A DNA stretch of 64,000 nucleotides from Pagrus major. Taxonomy: Eukaryota > Chordata > Actinopteri > Spariformes > Sparidae. The first letter of the stretch is position 1. Each line of letters opens with the position of its first letter. A program made the position numbers and the translations under genes. Under the pieces are notes generated by a model. That model searched no databases and was not told where the DNA came from. It worked only from the letters and a program-made list of their open reading frames with translations. The stretch covers positions 19,044,197-19,108,196 of the forward strand of contig NC_133230.1 in assembly GCF_040436345.1 (NCBI RefSeq), written 5' to 3'. Positions 1 through 10,189 of the stretch are shown piece by piece.

Positions 1-168
1 ATTTAATAAATACATGTGACAATGTTTCCATCAGTTTTTTGCTTTTACGCACAAGTTGCGTAAACTAGCCTAATAGTTGCTCCTCGTATCAACCACCCAT
101 CTCCCCGCTAACACTGGAAATCAGAAAAAAATATGACAGGAACATTTAAACATTCGCTCACTTCCTAC

Positions 169-255
169 CTGAAAGCTACTGATAAAAGCAGGAGCAGTCG
201 GTGCGTACGGTGCGTAATGTCCATAGGCTGGGTACATAACATCCAAACAGCTCAT
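169..255 (-). CDS. Probable first coding exon of a vestigial-like (VGLL2/3-type) transcription cofactor, partial
   Basis: On the minus strand an ATG at 255-253 opens 29 codons that end in a CAG followed by a GTAGG donor (GT at plus 168-167), phase 0. The start context is ACC-ATG-A, and an in-frame TGA at 276-274 makes this the first possible start. The peptide begins MSCLDVMYPAYGHY, is rich in Tyr, Pro and Ala, and ends FISSFQ. From memory, vertebrate VGLL2 begins MSCLDVMY and its first exon also ends at a Gln codon in phase 0 after about 27 residues. VGLL proteins bind TEAD factors through a Tondu motif in a later exon, which lies off the left edge. The family call rests on one short exon; another Tyr/Pro-rich transcription factor is possible. 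Confidence 0.45.
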
Positions 256-630
256 GGTAAATGAGCGGTGTCCTCACTGTTCTTTGGAAACCGACCTTGC
301 TGTGAGAAAGAGGAGAGACAACATTCCGGGCTTGTCTTTTAGCCGAAGAGAAACGCGCTCGGTTGATCGCTGATCAGTGTGGAAAAAGCCCTCGCCAGAC
401 TCGACATAGTCACCCCCAATAGAAGGAGCGCACCTCTCCTGCTCCCTGCGTGCGCCACGACAGCTGCGGCAGCAAAATGTGGTGAGGTTTATGGAGCAAG
501 CATGAGGGTGTCCTGTCCTGTACATCTCTGTGTCAACCCCTCCCACCTTCACCAGGCAGCAGCCCTCCATCCCCCCCACACACACCCCACTATCACACAA
601 CATGTATGGCAGATTATTGATTGAGAGGAT
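256..630 (-). promoter_or_regulatory. Presumed 5' UTR and proximal promoter of the leftmost minus-strand gene
   Basis: This is the DNA directly upstream of the MSCLDVMY exon. It is richer in GC and CpG than the DNA to its right, which becomes AT-rich after about 630. I see no clear TATA box, so the extent is only inferred from the position of the start codon and the composition change. Confidence 0.25.
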
Positions 631-2442
631 TGTTTCCTTTTGATATTAAAAATAAACTGATGATAGCTGAAATTATTGAAAGCATATGACAAGAATAGAT
701 AGATAGGCAGAGAGAGAGAAAAGATAGGTGTAAATCATGTCGAAATTTCTTTTCAAATGTTTTCTAGAAAAAAGCTAGAAACCACCTGTGACCAATCCCG
801 GCTCCACATCTTCTTCATCCTGTGTAAAATAAAGGTTAAATAGAAAGTCAGCCAGCTACACAAATAGATCTGGATGAAGTCATGGAGCCACCACAATGAG
901 CACATGATACATGCGATACAGTGACTTTTTATTTCTTTCCATGTACTGTGTGTGGGCACTGACAAAACTTTGTGTTCAGTCCAAGCTGGAAGTGTATCCA
1001 TGGTCTTAAAACAGCCATCGGTTGCCAAGTAAACCCCGAAGTCATCTGAAGTATTTAGTGTGTTCCCAGAATGACACATAGGTGTCAACTATAGGTTGCA
1101 TACACTGGTCATACCAACATAGAGGAGAAAGGGACTCTGCACAAATCTATGACAAATTATCACCTATCAGCAGTGCAAACAAAAAGATATTTTCACACAC
1201 ACACACAAACATACCTGATGACAATCACAAACACAGCCAGAGCACAGAAATCATCATACATCATGTACAAAATGACAAAAAATACTACTTGTAAACATTA
1301 ATCCTGATAAAAAAAAACAACAAGTTAGATACATTCTCCAGAAAGTGTAGTTTAGTTTTCTTGTTTTAAAGCTTTACAGGTGTCTTATGTTTGGGCATGC
1401 CAGTCTTTTTGACAGGCACTTGCCTGTGTGCCTGGGAGAATAGTGTGGAAAATTTGCAGAATTCCATGGACGAGTGTCAGATGAGGTGGAATGTCTCTGA
1501 TGTATGCGAGTGGACGAGCTCCTCGGGAAGTTACATCGTCCCTGTGCTGCGTTCCCTAGATGGGGAACATGACCAACATCTCGCTATGCATACATCACAC
1601 ATAGTATGAATGACTGGTGGCAGGTTAATGGCATGCTAATGAATCGAACATGCTCTTAAATAGCGGTGGATAAAGTGGACATGCAACACTGCGATTCTCA
1701 CTTTGACCTCTTGCACCAGGGTCTTGATAAACGGATTTTACAGCATAGCACTGCAACATAATACGCTAAATTGCATGGTTTTGTGTTGTATATAGCCTCA
1801 ACAAAGTGTGTCAGTTGCTAAAACACTTTAATGAATAGATTCAAATGTTTAAATCCACAATCTTAACACTACTGGGGCACTACTCCTACTTCAGTCCACT
1901 ACCATCGCAGCATGCTGTGCAATATGTGCCACTCGATCCATGTATATGCAGTGTAATGCAGGCCAGAATTGGAGTCATGGAGAAAGAGAGTGATGCAATG
2001 CTAGAAAGCTCAGTGTTACACCAGCGTGATCAACAGCTGCAGCTGACAGAAGGGAAGGGAGGCCACTATTAGTATTAATGGCTATGACTAAATTTCTCTC
2101 TGTGTCTCTGTCTCTCTTTCCGTCTCTGCCTCTCCCTCCCGCTTGTCCTCCCTAGTGATACACACACCTTTTCTCCATTTAATCGCCCCGTGTTCCCCCC
2201 AGAACAGCCACCCCCCTACTGTCAATTGTGTGCACGTACAAGCCGCAGCACTTGTCATCAACTGACCAAACTAGGAATAGGACAAGTGAGACAAACAGCC
2301 TGCAGAAACATGGCAGATGTCCCACATTTAAAAACTACCGACAAGTGGGTTGGCACTTTTGTGTTTGTCAAGGATACTCAACTGTGCATGCTAAACTCTT
2401 TGCATGTAAAGAACAGTATGTGCAAGAGTTGTGTACTTGTAC

Positions 2443-2443
<1 letters not shown>

Positions 2444-2488
<45 letters not shown>

Positions 2489-2501
2489 GTGTGTGTGTGT
2501 G
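2444..2501. repeat. (GT)n microsatellite
   Basis: An almost pure GT run of about 58 bases with one GC interruption near 2484. The long Cys/Val open frames across it are products of the repeat. Confidence 0.97.
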
Positions 2502-3783
2502 GAGGTGTCCCTGTGTCTACATTTACGTGTATATGCTGAAAATAAACACGGGTTACATCACTCCTTGTGACCCTGCAGCACATCTAGGCCCCGCCTCTGT
2601 TAAAAGAGGTCTGACCAGGCAAAGTCTCTGATTGGCTGAGATGTTGCAGGGCCAGTTGCGGTAGTAATGGCAACCTGGTTTTATTTAGACCACTATTCGC
2701 ATTGCAACACCACCATTAATAGTTTATACCTTATGCTACAAATACCTGAGTACATTAAAGAAAAGGGAACACTGCTCAAGCTATGGTACAGGTCATGGAG
2801 CATCACTTTAGTGCTCTGTGCTATTACAGAAATATAAGACTATAGGTTTCTTGAAAGCTTTATGAGAAATCGATTAGAGACCATGCCATTAGGATTGTTA
2901 ACAGAATGTATGTGATGTTCTCTTGTATAAATTTAAGCTCAAAAGAGACCCCGGGTGCTGAAAGTGCCCTGACGAGGCTACGTTAACGTATGTCCCACAT
3001 GGTTTTGCTCCAAAGGACATGAGTTTTGGACATTAGCTAATGATTATATGTAGAGAATTGTTGATCAGGAAGTCCCATTTTTCATTTTACTTTTTCTTTT
3101 GTGGGACCTATCCACCCTGAAAGACACATTCCCCTACATCTATACAGAATGGGTCCAAACCGCTATAATTTTAGGTAGGTGACTGCAACAATGGAAGTCA
3201 GCTCATGCAACACCAATCATAGATTGGCATAATCTGTTTACAGGGTTGGGTCATTATTGACCCACTGACCATTGTAATTGGTGGTGTAATCCATTGGATT
3301 AGAAAACAATGTAATCTGGTTTGAATACCTTTGGATCATGTCAAAACCACCACTGAAAATATTACACCTTATACTGAAAAATGGACGCACCCACGAAAAC
3401 TTGTTCTTTCAAAACATTTTCAATGCCAACACAATGCATGTTGCATATTGAGCATTCACAGTTGGTCATATTAAATCACCCTTACAAAAACAATAATGGT
3501 TCACACTACAGGTGTACTGTGTGCACTTCTACAGCATGTGGGATGCTGTTTTTGTTGCTGCTGTTATTTAAAAGTCAAAATACAACACTGAACTTTGCTC
3601 TTCTATTTGCTTCTACATCTTTATTTCTAGTATTTCAATTTCTATATGTATATATAAAGTTGTCAAATATCTTTTTTTATGCACAATTGGTTATGTTATA
3701 TTTCATTTTACAGACTTTATTCTTACTTACCCATATTTCTCATTATGTTTTCTATATTTATATTTTCTTATAACCTAACTATA

Positions 3784-3875
3784 CTGTGACATTTCTGTTC
3801 CAGAAGAAGCGACTGTAATGGACCCCATTTTCCCTTTCGGGGGTCAATAAAGTATTTCTGATTCTGATTCTGATT
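3784..3875 (+). repeat. LINE 3' end with (TTCTGA)n tail
   Basis: The segment runs through a GGGGTCAATAAAGTATTTCTG word and ends in repeated TTCTGA units (3856-3875). This tail is typical of 3' ends of L2/CR1-type LINEs in teleosts. Only the 3' end is recognisable; no reverse-transcriptase frame is left. Confidence 0.6.
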
Positions 3876-4471
3876 GTAACACAAGAGGAGCACTGACTCA
3901 AAATGCTCGTCTTCCATTTTTAATGTAAAAAAAAAGAGGAATAAAATCTCGAGTATCAATAAATCATCATTAAGAGAACACTTGTCTACAGACTCCAAAT
4001 GTCAGATGTGCTTTTCATGAGTTAATAGAGAATCGGTTGTCATGATTTTCTATAATCTCATAATTTTTTAATTACCATATTTTAAAGACGTTATCAAGAA
4101 TGTAATCAAGAAATCCTTGACAATGTAACTATAATGTAATTACACATTTTTTTCAAACATTGTCTGGGTTTATTGTCCTCATTAATGTTTTGTAATCAGA
4201 TACAGATACATAATTCTCCTCCCAATAAAATGTTTATATAACCATTAAGGAAATTTGTCAGAATGTAAAAACAATTGAGGAATCATGTATGTAAATGCAG
4301 TGTGATCAGTGAGCTTATGGTGCTTGTCTGTAAAATGGGGCTTGTTGAGATATGAACCTGAAACCTTATAAGCTACCTCCTGAAACAACAAGGCCTTTAT
4401 TAAGGTCTCAGTCTGGCTTGGTCCCAAGGGGGTCGGACCTTCGGGATTCCACTGTTGTTTTTATGCCTCGA

Positions 4472-4530
4472 TGTGTATGTGTGTGTCTATGTGTGCGTCT
4501 GTGTGTGTGTGTGTGTGAGTGAGTGTGTGC
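4472..4530. repeat. (GT)n-rich microsatellite, imperfect
   Basis: GT-rich run with interruptions, purest at 4499-4517. Confidence 0.9.
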
Positions 4531-4639
4531 ATATGTCCAAGACAGAGATGTACAGCTGCCCCGTTGTCCAGTTCCACACAAACTCATCTCAGCTGTTCAA
4601 AATCATCAGTAAGTGTCATCGGAAACACAGACACCCTGG

Positions 4640-4677
4640 CACACACACACTCACACTCACACACACACACACACACA
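4640..4677. repeat. (CA)n microsatellite
   Basis: CA dinucleotide run of about 38 bases with two TCACAC interruptions. It lies 110 bases after the GT run, so the two complementary tracts could pair in single strands. Confidence 0.95.
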
Positions 4678-5649
4678 AAGGACCACATATGGACAGGTTT
4701 GGCTCATTCATCCTTCTACACAAATGTTGGTGATAAATCTACTGTGATAGAATGTGCAAGTGTGCAGCTATTTTCTCCCTAAAACAACTCCCTCATTGTC
4801 CACACAGACCACCAGGGCTTAGAATACCAGAGCCTCCAGTCAAGAAGTCAGTAAGATATAAATTAAGCATTTTGGGGATTACATTTAATTCAGCCCATTC
4901 ATTAGAAATCATGTACACTTTATATCACTGCCAACCAATTTCTACAGCATACCAGACTCTTACATTGGTTAATGCATTTTTACTACCCGAGGCAATTAAG
5001 TTTGAGTTGAAAAACAACCTGCAAGCACACGAAACCTGATTGATAGCAAACATCTAGCTGCTTTAAAAGCCACAATTTGTCTATATTTCATTGTGAATAA
5101 GGTGCAGCTCAGTGAGTGTTGCAATTGTTCATTCTATTTCTTGAAATATATTCAGGAAATACCTAAAATCACCCACAAAATATTGTCTCATCATATCATT
5201 ATTCGTGACATAGTTGAATGAAATCCGTGTTAACTGATTTGCCTTCAACTCTAATGCTTTCTCAGGCAAGTTTCAAGTACATGGGAATTAATTTACAGGC
5301 CATACAGAAAACATCTGTACAAAACATCACATATCTAGGCTATTTTCTTGTTTTTTTCCACATAGGGATTAGAATGTGGAAACAACAGCACTGGGCAGTG
5401 ACAATACAATGCTTTGAAATGAGGTCAGCAGTGGCATGTATGCTGTGTGATAAACTGGCTGGAACATGCCCAAAACATGGCACATGAGATCACACCAAGA
5501 CTCCTTCTCTATGTGTAATTTCCACATTTTCAATTGCAGTTGGTTATTTTTATGTAAACTAAAATGATGTCACATGTGAGTGATGGCCTTAACTGCTGAT
5601 CACTAACTCTTTTTGCACGGATCATAGTGTATATCAATCCTCATAGTTG

Positions 5650-6006
5650 TAATACATTATAATCATTTTATAACACATTAGAACCCCTGTTATAATGCAC
5701 AATAATGTGATTATAAGTAACAGTAAGTGGCCACTGGGTGCTTTAAATAAAGTAATGTGAGACATTACAAGCTGTGTAAAAGTCACTATAAGTGATTGTT
5801 TGCCTGAAGTCAAGTGAGGAAAAAAAGATTAAGTTAATGCACAAAAAACACTAAAATATATGTTTTTTAAACAGGCACTAATATCCATTATACTAATGTC
5901 TATAATGCATTATAGACATTGGTGTGATAGTGAATTATGAATACTCATGATTGCTTATAACACATTATTGGCATGAGCATAATGTGTTCTAATGCATTAT
6001 AGACAT
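5650..6006. repeat. AT-rich interspersed repeat with nested palindromes
   Basis: The words ATAATGCATTAT, CTATAATGCATTATAG and ATAACACATTA recur in both orientations. One perfect palindrome, TCTATAATGCATTATAGA, is near 5899-5916, and a partial copy is near 5987-6003. The wording matches a common fish repeat family from memory. Boundaries are approximate and I found no terminal repeat or target duplication. Confidence 0.45.
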
Positions 6007-8389
6007 GGAGTGTATAGAAAGTGTAACCAAACCTCCACATGTAGAAAGAGAGCAGTGAAAACACTTGTGTCACTATTATACGTAAGCATATTGCACACTG
6101 TAACACACACACGAACACAGGGATAGCGTCTACACAGGTAAATGTTCACTGCTTATTAAAGGCTAACCCTCTGAAATGGACAGAATGTGAATTAACAGCA
6201 TCCTTGGAGAGGCTGACAAGTGCTACATTCCTAACATCCTATTACTGAGGGTACCCTGCTGACACATTGCCACTGGGTCACTGGAGTTATGCACACACAA
6301 TCACAAATTCACACACTAGATAGAAACACACGCACATACAAATAAAGCCAAAGGAATAGGTACAAACACACGAAGATGCACACTAATCTGGGACATGTGG
6401 GATTGTCACCCTCCTGCCCGACATTCATGCTTCAGTGTGCCAAAGGGGGCTGCAGCTAGAAGGGCACTATTGGTGGCAGCAGGTGGGGGGGAAAGAGATA
6501 CAGAGGGTGGACGCAGGGCAGAATCACAATGTGGCATGTCACATGGTCAAACAGAGGAGATTTACGACTGATCAAGTTCCACATTGGCAGCATGGTGTTG
6601 TGACTTCAGAATGCCAGGTATGGGAGTGAGATCAGACTCCGGCTTTAGTTTGTACACCCTTTCTGGCAACTGCAGCCTAGTGTGACTGACTGAAGAAGGA
6701 AGTTTGGCCTGAGATACATGGTATTTCCTTGTCTGGTCTTTTAACGTCTTGCCGGTTATATAGATTTACATACCTCTGAATATGCAGATGTAAGAAAACA
6801 GGGGAACACATGCAAAGAAAGACGTGCAGAAAACTGAAGAGAAAAAAAGCAGCTTAGTGTGAAATGAGTTTACATGCAGACAGGTAAGGAAAAACATGAA
6901 ACTGTGTTCCTCTTTTCTTTCTCTCATTTTATTTCTCCCTCTACAGTCAGGAGCTATGATTTACTCACCGGTGACATCATGGAGACCACAGCTATTTTTA
7001 TTGGCTGGTAAATGGCCAGCTCGTCTCCATGCTATGCCACCTGTCCAATCCGCACCAGTCAACAAGCCCCTGGGAAAAAAAAAAGTCAACCACCCAAAAA
7101 ATGATTGAGAGTTGAAAGGCGGAATATGATACACGCATGCCATGCTACTGTCCAAGGCATGTTTCACGAGTCAAATGTCTTGTCACAGCTACTGGTTCGC
7201 TATCCTTATTTGCCTGTGTTATTCATACACCGCGTATACAGTGCACAGTGTGTCCTAATTAAAACACTCATACACATACTGTGGCTGCCCGGTGTCTATT
7301 CCTGTTTCACCCAGGATTTTCTTTTAGCTTTAGCACGTGATTTTAAAAAGAAGTACCCCTGAAGAAGCTTTGTAATCTGCTCCCCTGCAGGGTTTGGTCA
7401 TGTGTGAGTGTGTGTTTGTGTGACTCCAGGGTGGGGTTATTCCTGGCTCTGTGTTGTGTGTTCTTTGGTGCCATTTAGTCACATGCCATCTGACCAACCC
7501 TTGGCCCTGAAAAATTATAAGTACAGTAACAGGGGGTCATATAACCCCTGCATGATGTCAACTTTCAGCACTAAACTGGTACTAAAGGTAAAGAATGACT
7601 GTAGCTAATAAAACATTTATGACATTAAACAACACATTTGGTATATATTAAAGGATATATATTTTACTTTTTCATTATCTTTACTTTCCTTGAGTGTTCT
7701 GTATATGTTCTTGTGCATGTAAAACAGTCTTGAAAGGTCTTACAAACGGGAGCTCCTCTCTCCCACACAAAACACTGCTCCTGAAGTGCCTGAAACGCCT
7801 CGCCAGTAGTCCCACCTTTCATTATGTGACTTTGTTACATCACACCACATCACCATGTAATCAACATATTTACATCATGTCACACATTTGCTCCTTTATG
7901 CCAATATTCCCGGTAAAAATGAGGCTAACTGTAGGCTGATAACAGCACAAAGCTGACTGGTGAGGCGACACCTCTAATTGGTGTCACAACTGCTTGAGCT
8001 TGGATGGAAACCAACAAGAGCACTTCACAAATGAATAGCCTGTAAACCACAGTCTAACAACCATGACAGGATGTCTGTTATGCATATAGAAGACCTGTGT
8101 GATTCAAAGGAAGATAAAACAGAGAACTAGTCCTGAATGGTGATGAGTGACAACTGCAAACTACACTGAAGCTACTGCTGACCTCACTGCCATGCTTACA
8201 TCACAAATGCATGACTGTGACAAGGAGTCCACCTTGTGGTGGGGGCATGAAATGGCATGTAATGCTCTATATTTCAGAGAGTTCATGGTAAGAGAGCTTT
8301 AATCTGTGATCCAGCGCTCGTGGGTGATATAGGTTTTAAAAAGGAAGCAAGAAAAACAGCTCACTCTTGTTATTTGCGATGATGAACAT

Positions 8390-8729
8390 TAGAGTTGCAA
8401 CAATTAATCAGTTAGTTGTCAAATATAAATTACCTGTCCACTATTCTGATAATCGATTAACTCGGTTTAAGTCATTTTTTAAAGAATTAAGTCAAAATTG
8501 TCGTATTCCAGTTTCTTAAATGTGAATATTTTAAGGTTCCTTTACTTGACAGTAAATTGAATATCTTTGGGTTGTGGACAAAACAATACATGTTAGGACA
8601 TTATCTTTGGCTATCTTTAACATTTTTCACAATTTTCTGACATTTTATAGACCAAGCAACAAATAGATTAATTGAGTAAAAAATCAGCAACTGCCACAAC
8701 AATGAAAGTAATTGTTTGTTGCAACCATG
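8390..8729 (-). mobile_element. Short non-autonomous hAT-like element (GCTGCAAC family)
   Basis: The ends are inverted: the left starts TAGAGTTGCAAC and the right reads CATGGTTGCAAC on the other strand. The flanking 8-mers ATGAACAT (382-389 of the 8 kb block) and AAGAACTT (8730-8737) match at 6 of 8 positions, as expected of an old 8-bp hAT target duplication. The interior carries phrases of a very abundant percomorph repeat, such as TTTTCTGACATTTTATAGAC. No transposase is encoded. Confidence 0.6.
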
Positions 8730-9336
8730 AAGAACTTTTTAACACCTGTCAATAAATTTAGGCTGCCTATCTTGGTGCAATAAATAGAGATTCAATTTAG
8801 ACATGAGAAGAGAGCTGATCACAATCCCAAGCACTAATATGTTCATTGTGTGAACAACATATCTGAATTGAGTAGAATTCTGTTCTCCTTTCAAAGTAAG
8901 CATTTGTTTTAATCTGTCTTGAATAGGCCTTAATTATGTAGTTTACTACATTTTCTAGTCTAGACAGTGTTGTTTTTGGCTTGTGCGCTTTAAAGTTAAG
9001 TGATGGCTATGCATGTGTACATATTACAGCTGGAACAAATAGCGAGAATTCAATTGAGTTTCATTTGAGCGATATGTATTTTTCTTTGTGATCCAACCAC
9101 AGGTTTGTTTAAAGATGCCAAATTTAACAAAAGCCGAGAAACCTTTGGCCCTCTGCTCTTGTGACACATTTATCAATTGGTTGATTATTATCATTATTAT
9201 TAGCTTCAATTCTTTTGTTTTAAATTAGAGGATGAATACAGTTTAAGTGCGAGCTTTACATAGCTGCCTAATATTGTCTTTCAAATGACCATATTGTAAT
9301 TTCATTTGTTATTTTTGACTGCTCTAAACACGAGAC

Positions 9337-9708
9337 CAATGTTGTAAAAAGTACCCAAGTCATACTTGAGCAAAGGTAAAGATATCATGTTAAAATGTTC
9401 CTTTGATACACGCATATGAATAGTACTTGAGTAAAAGTCTGCAAGCATATGATATTTAGTATTAAAAGTTATTTTATGGCACAAAATGTAAGCAAAATAC
9501 AAGTAAAACTAAATTATACATATATTTACTTGTATATATATATACTGTGTATACTATGGGTCAACCAACTATTGACCTGATGCAGGCACTGATGCAGCGT
9601 GCAATCTGCAAAGTAACTGATCAAAATCAATGTAGTGGAGTAAAATGTAGGAAAATTGTACTTAAATACAGTACTTGAGTAAATCTACTTAGTTACATTC
9701 CATCACTG
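9337..9708. mobile_element. Short DNA-transposon-like element (GTACTTGAGTAAA family)
   Basis: The left end reads CAATGTTGTAAAAAGTACC and the right end, on the other strand, CAGTGATGGAATGTAACTAA. Both then continue into an ACTTGAGTAAA word in inverted orientation. Teleost genomes hold many copies of this type. The flanking 8-mers agree at only 4 of 8 positions, so a target duplication is not shown. Confidence 0.55.
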
Positions 9709-9889
9709 CACAATGGCATCTATAATTGCATCTGTTTTTAACTCCGTTTAATTGTTGATGATTAGTTATGCAGCTATTACACAGTTTATTAGTTCATTCA
9801 GGCCTACAAAGTCATATATCAATTTATTTTTCTGTTCAATGTTAAATACTTTGAGGTTTCACACCGTGCTGTGCCAGTCTGGATGTTAA

Positions 9890-10162
9890 TGTGACAGGTA
9901 GTGGGTTGAACGTGGCTCCTCCGCGCCACTAGGGGGCGCTTTTCAGTTGTAAATAAATGCCATCGTGGGTTGACGAGGGCCGCCCAGCCATGTTGAGGAG
10001 TGAGTCTGTCAAGCAAACTGCAGCCCGCCATTGTGTAGAAACCAGGCTCTGTAGAGAGATAGGGGCGCTTGGCTGAAACTCTTCAATAGATAGACCAATT
10101 CTACACCCTGCCGCTTTTATTTAGGAGTAAATACATTTACACAGGCTCCGGGGGGGAAAGAC
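9890..10162 (+). promoter_or_regulatory. Proximal promoter and 5' UTR of ythdf2
   Basis: CpG content rises directly upstream of the start codon. Visible words are the CTCF-like site, two YY1-like cores (GCCATGTTG near 9988 and GCCATTGTG near 10027) and a CCAAT box near 10096. There is no TATA box, which suits a broadly expressed gene. The transcription start cannot be placed from sequence alone. Confidence 0.45.
9926..9939 (+). promoter_or_regulatory. CTCF-like site upstream of ythdf2
   Basis: CCACTAGGGGGCGC fits the vertebrate CTCF core CCASYAGRKGGCRS at every position. It lies about 225 bases before the ythdf2 start codon, where CpG content begins to rise. Similar words also occur inside some fish repeats, so occupancy is not implied. 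Confidence 0.55.
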
Positions 10163-10189
10163 ATGTCAGCCAGCAGCCTTCTTGAACAG
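10163..10189 (+). CDS. ythdf2: ythdf2 coding exon 1
   Basis: Nine codons, MSASSLLEQ, followed by a GTAAAG donor; phase 0. The peptide equals the remembered human YTHDF2 N terminus, which decides this start. The base at -3 is G. Confidence 0.93.

Larger units (their letters stand above)
631..8389. other. Intergenic DNA without a supportable gene
   Basis: Open frames here are short, overlap on both strands and show no recognisable domain. The stretch holds microsatellites near 2.45, 4.5 and 4.65 kb, a LINE 3' tail near 3.8 kb and a palindromic AT-rich repeat at 5.65-6.0 kb, listed separately. Elsewhere it is AT-rich sequence in which I see nothing further. Confidence 0.6.
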
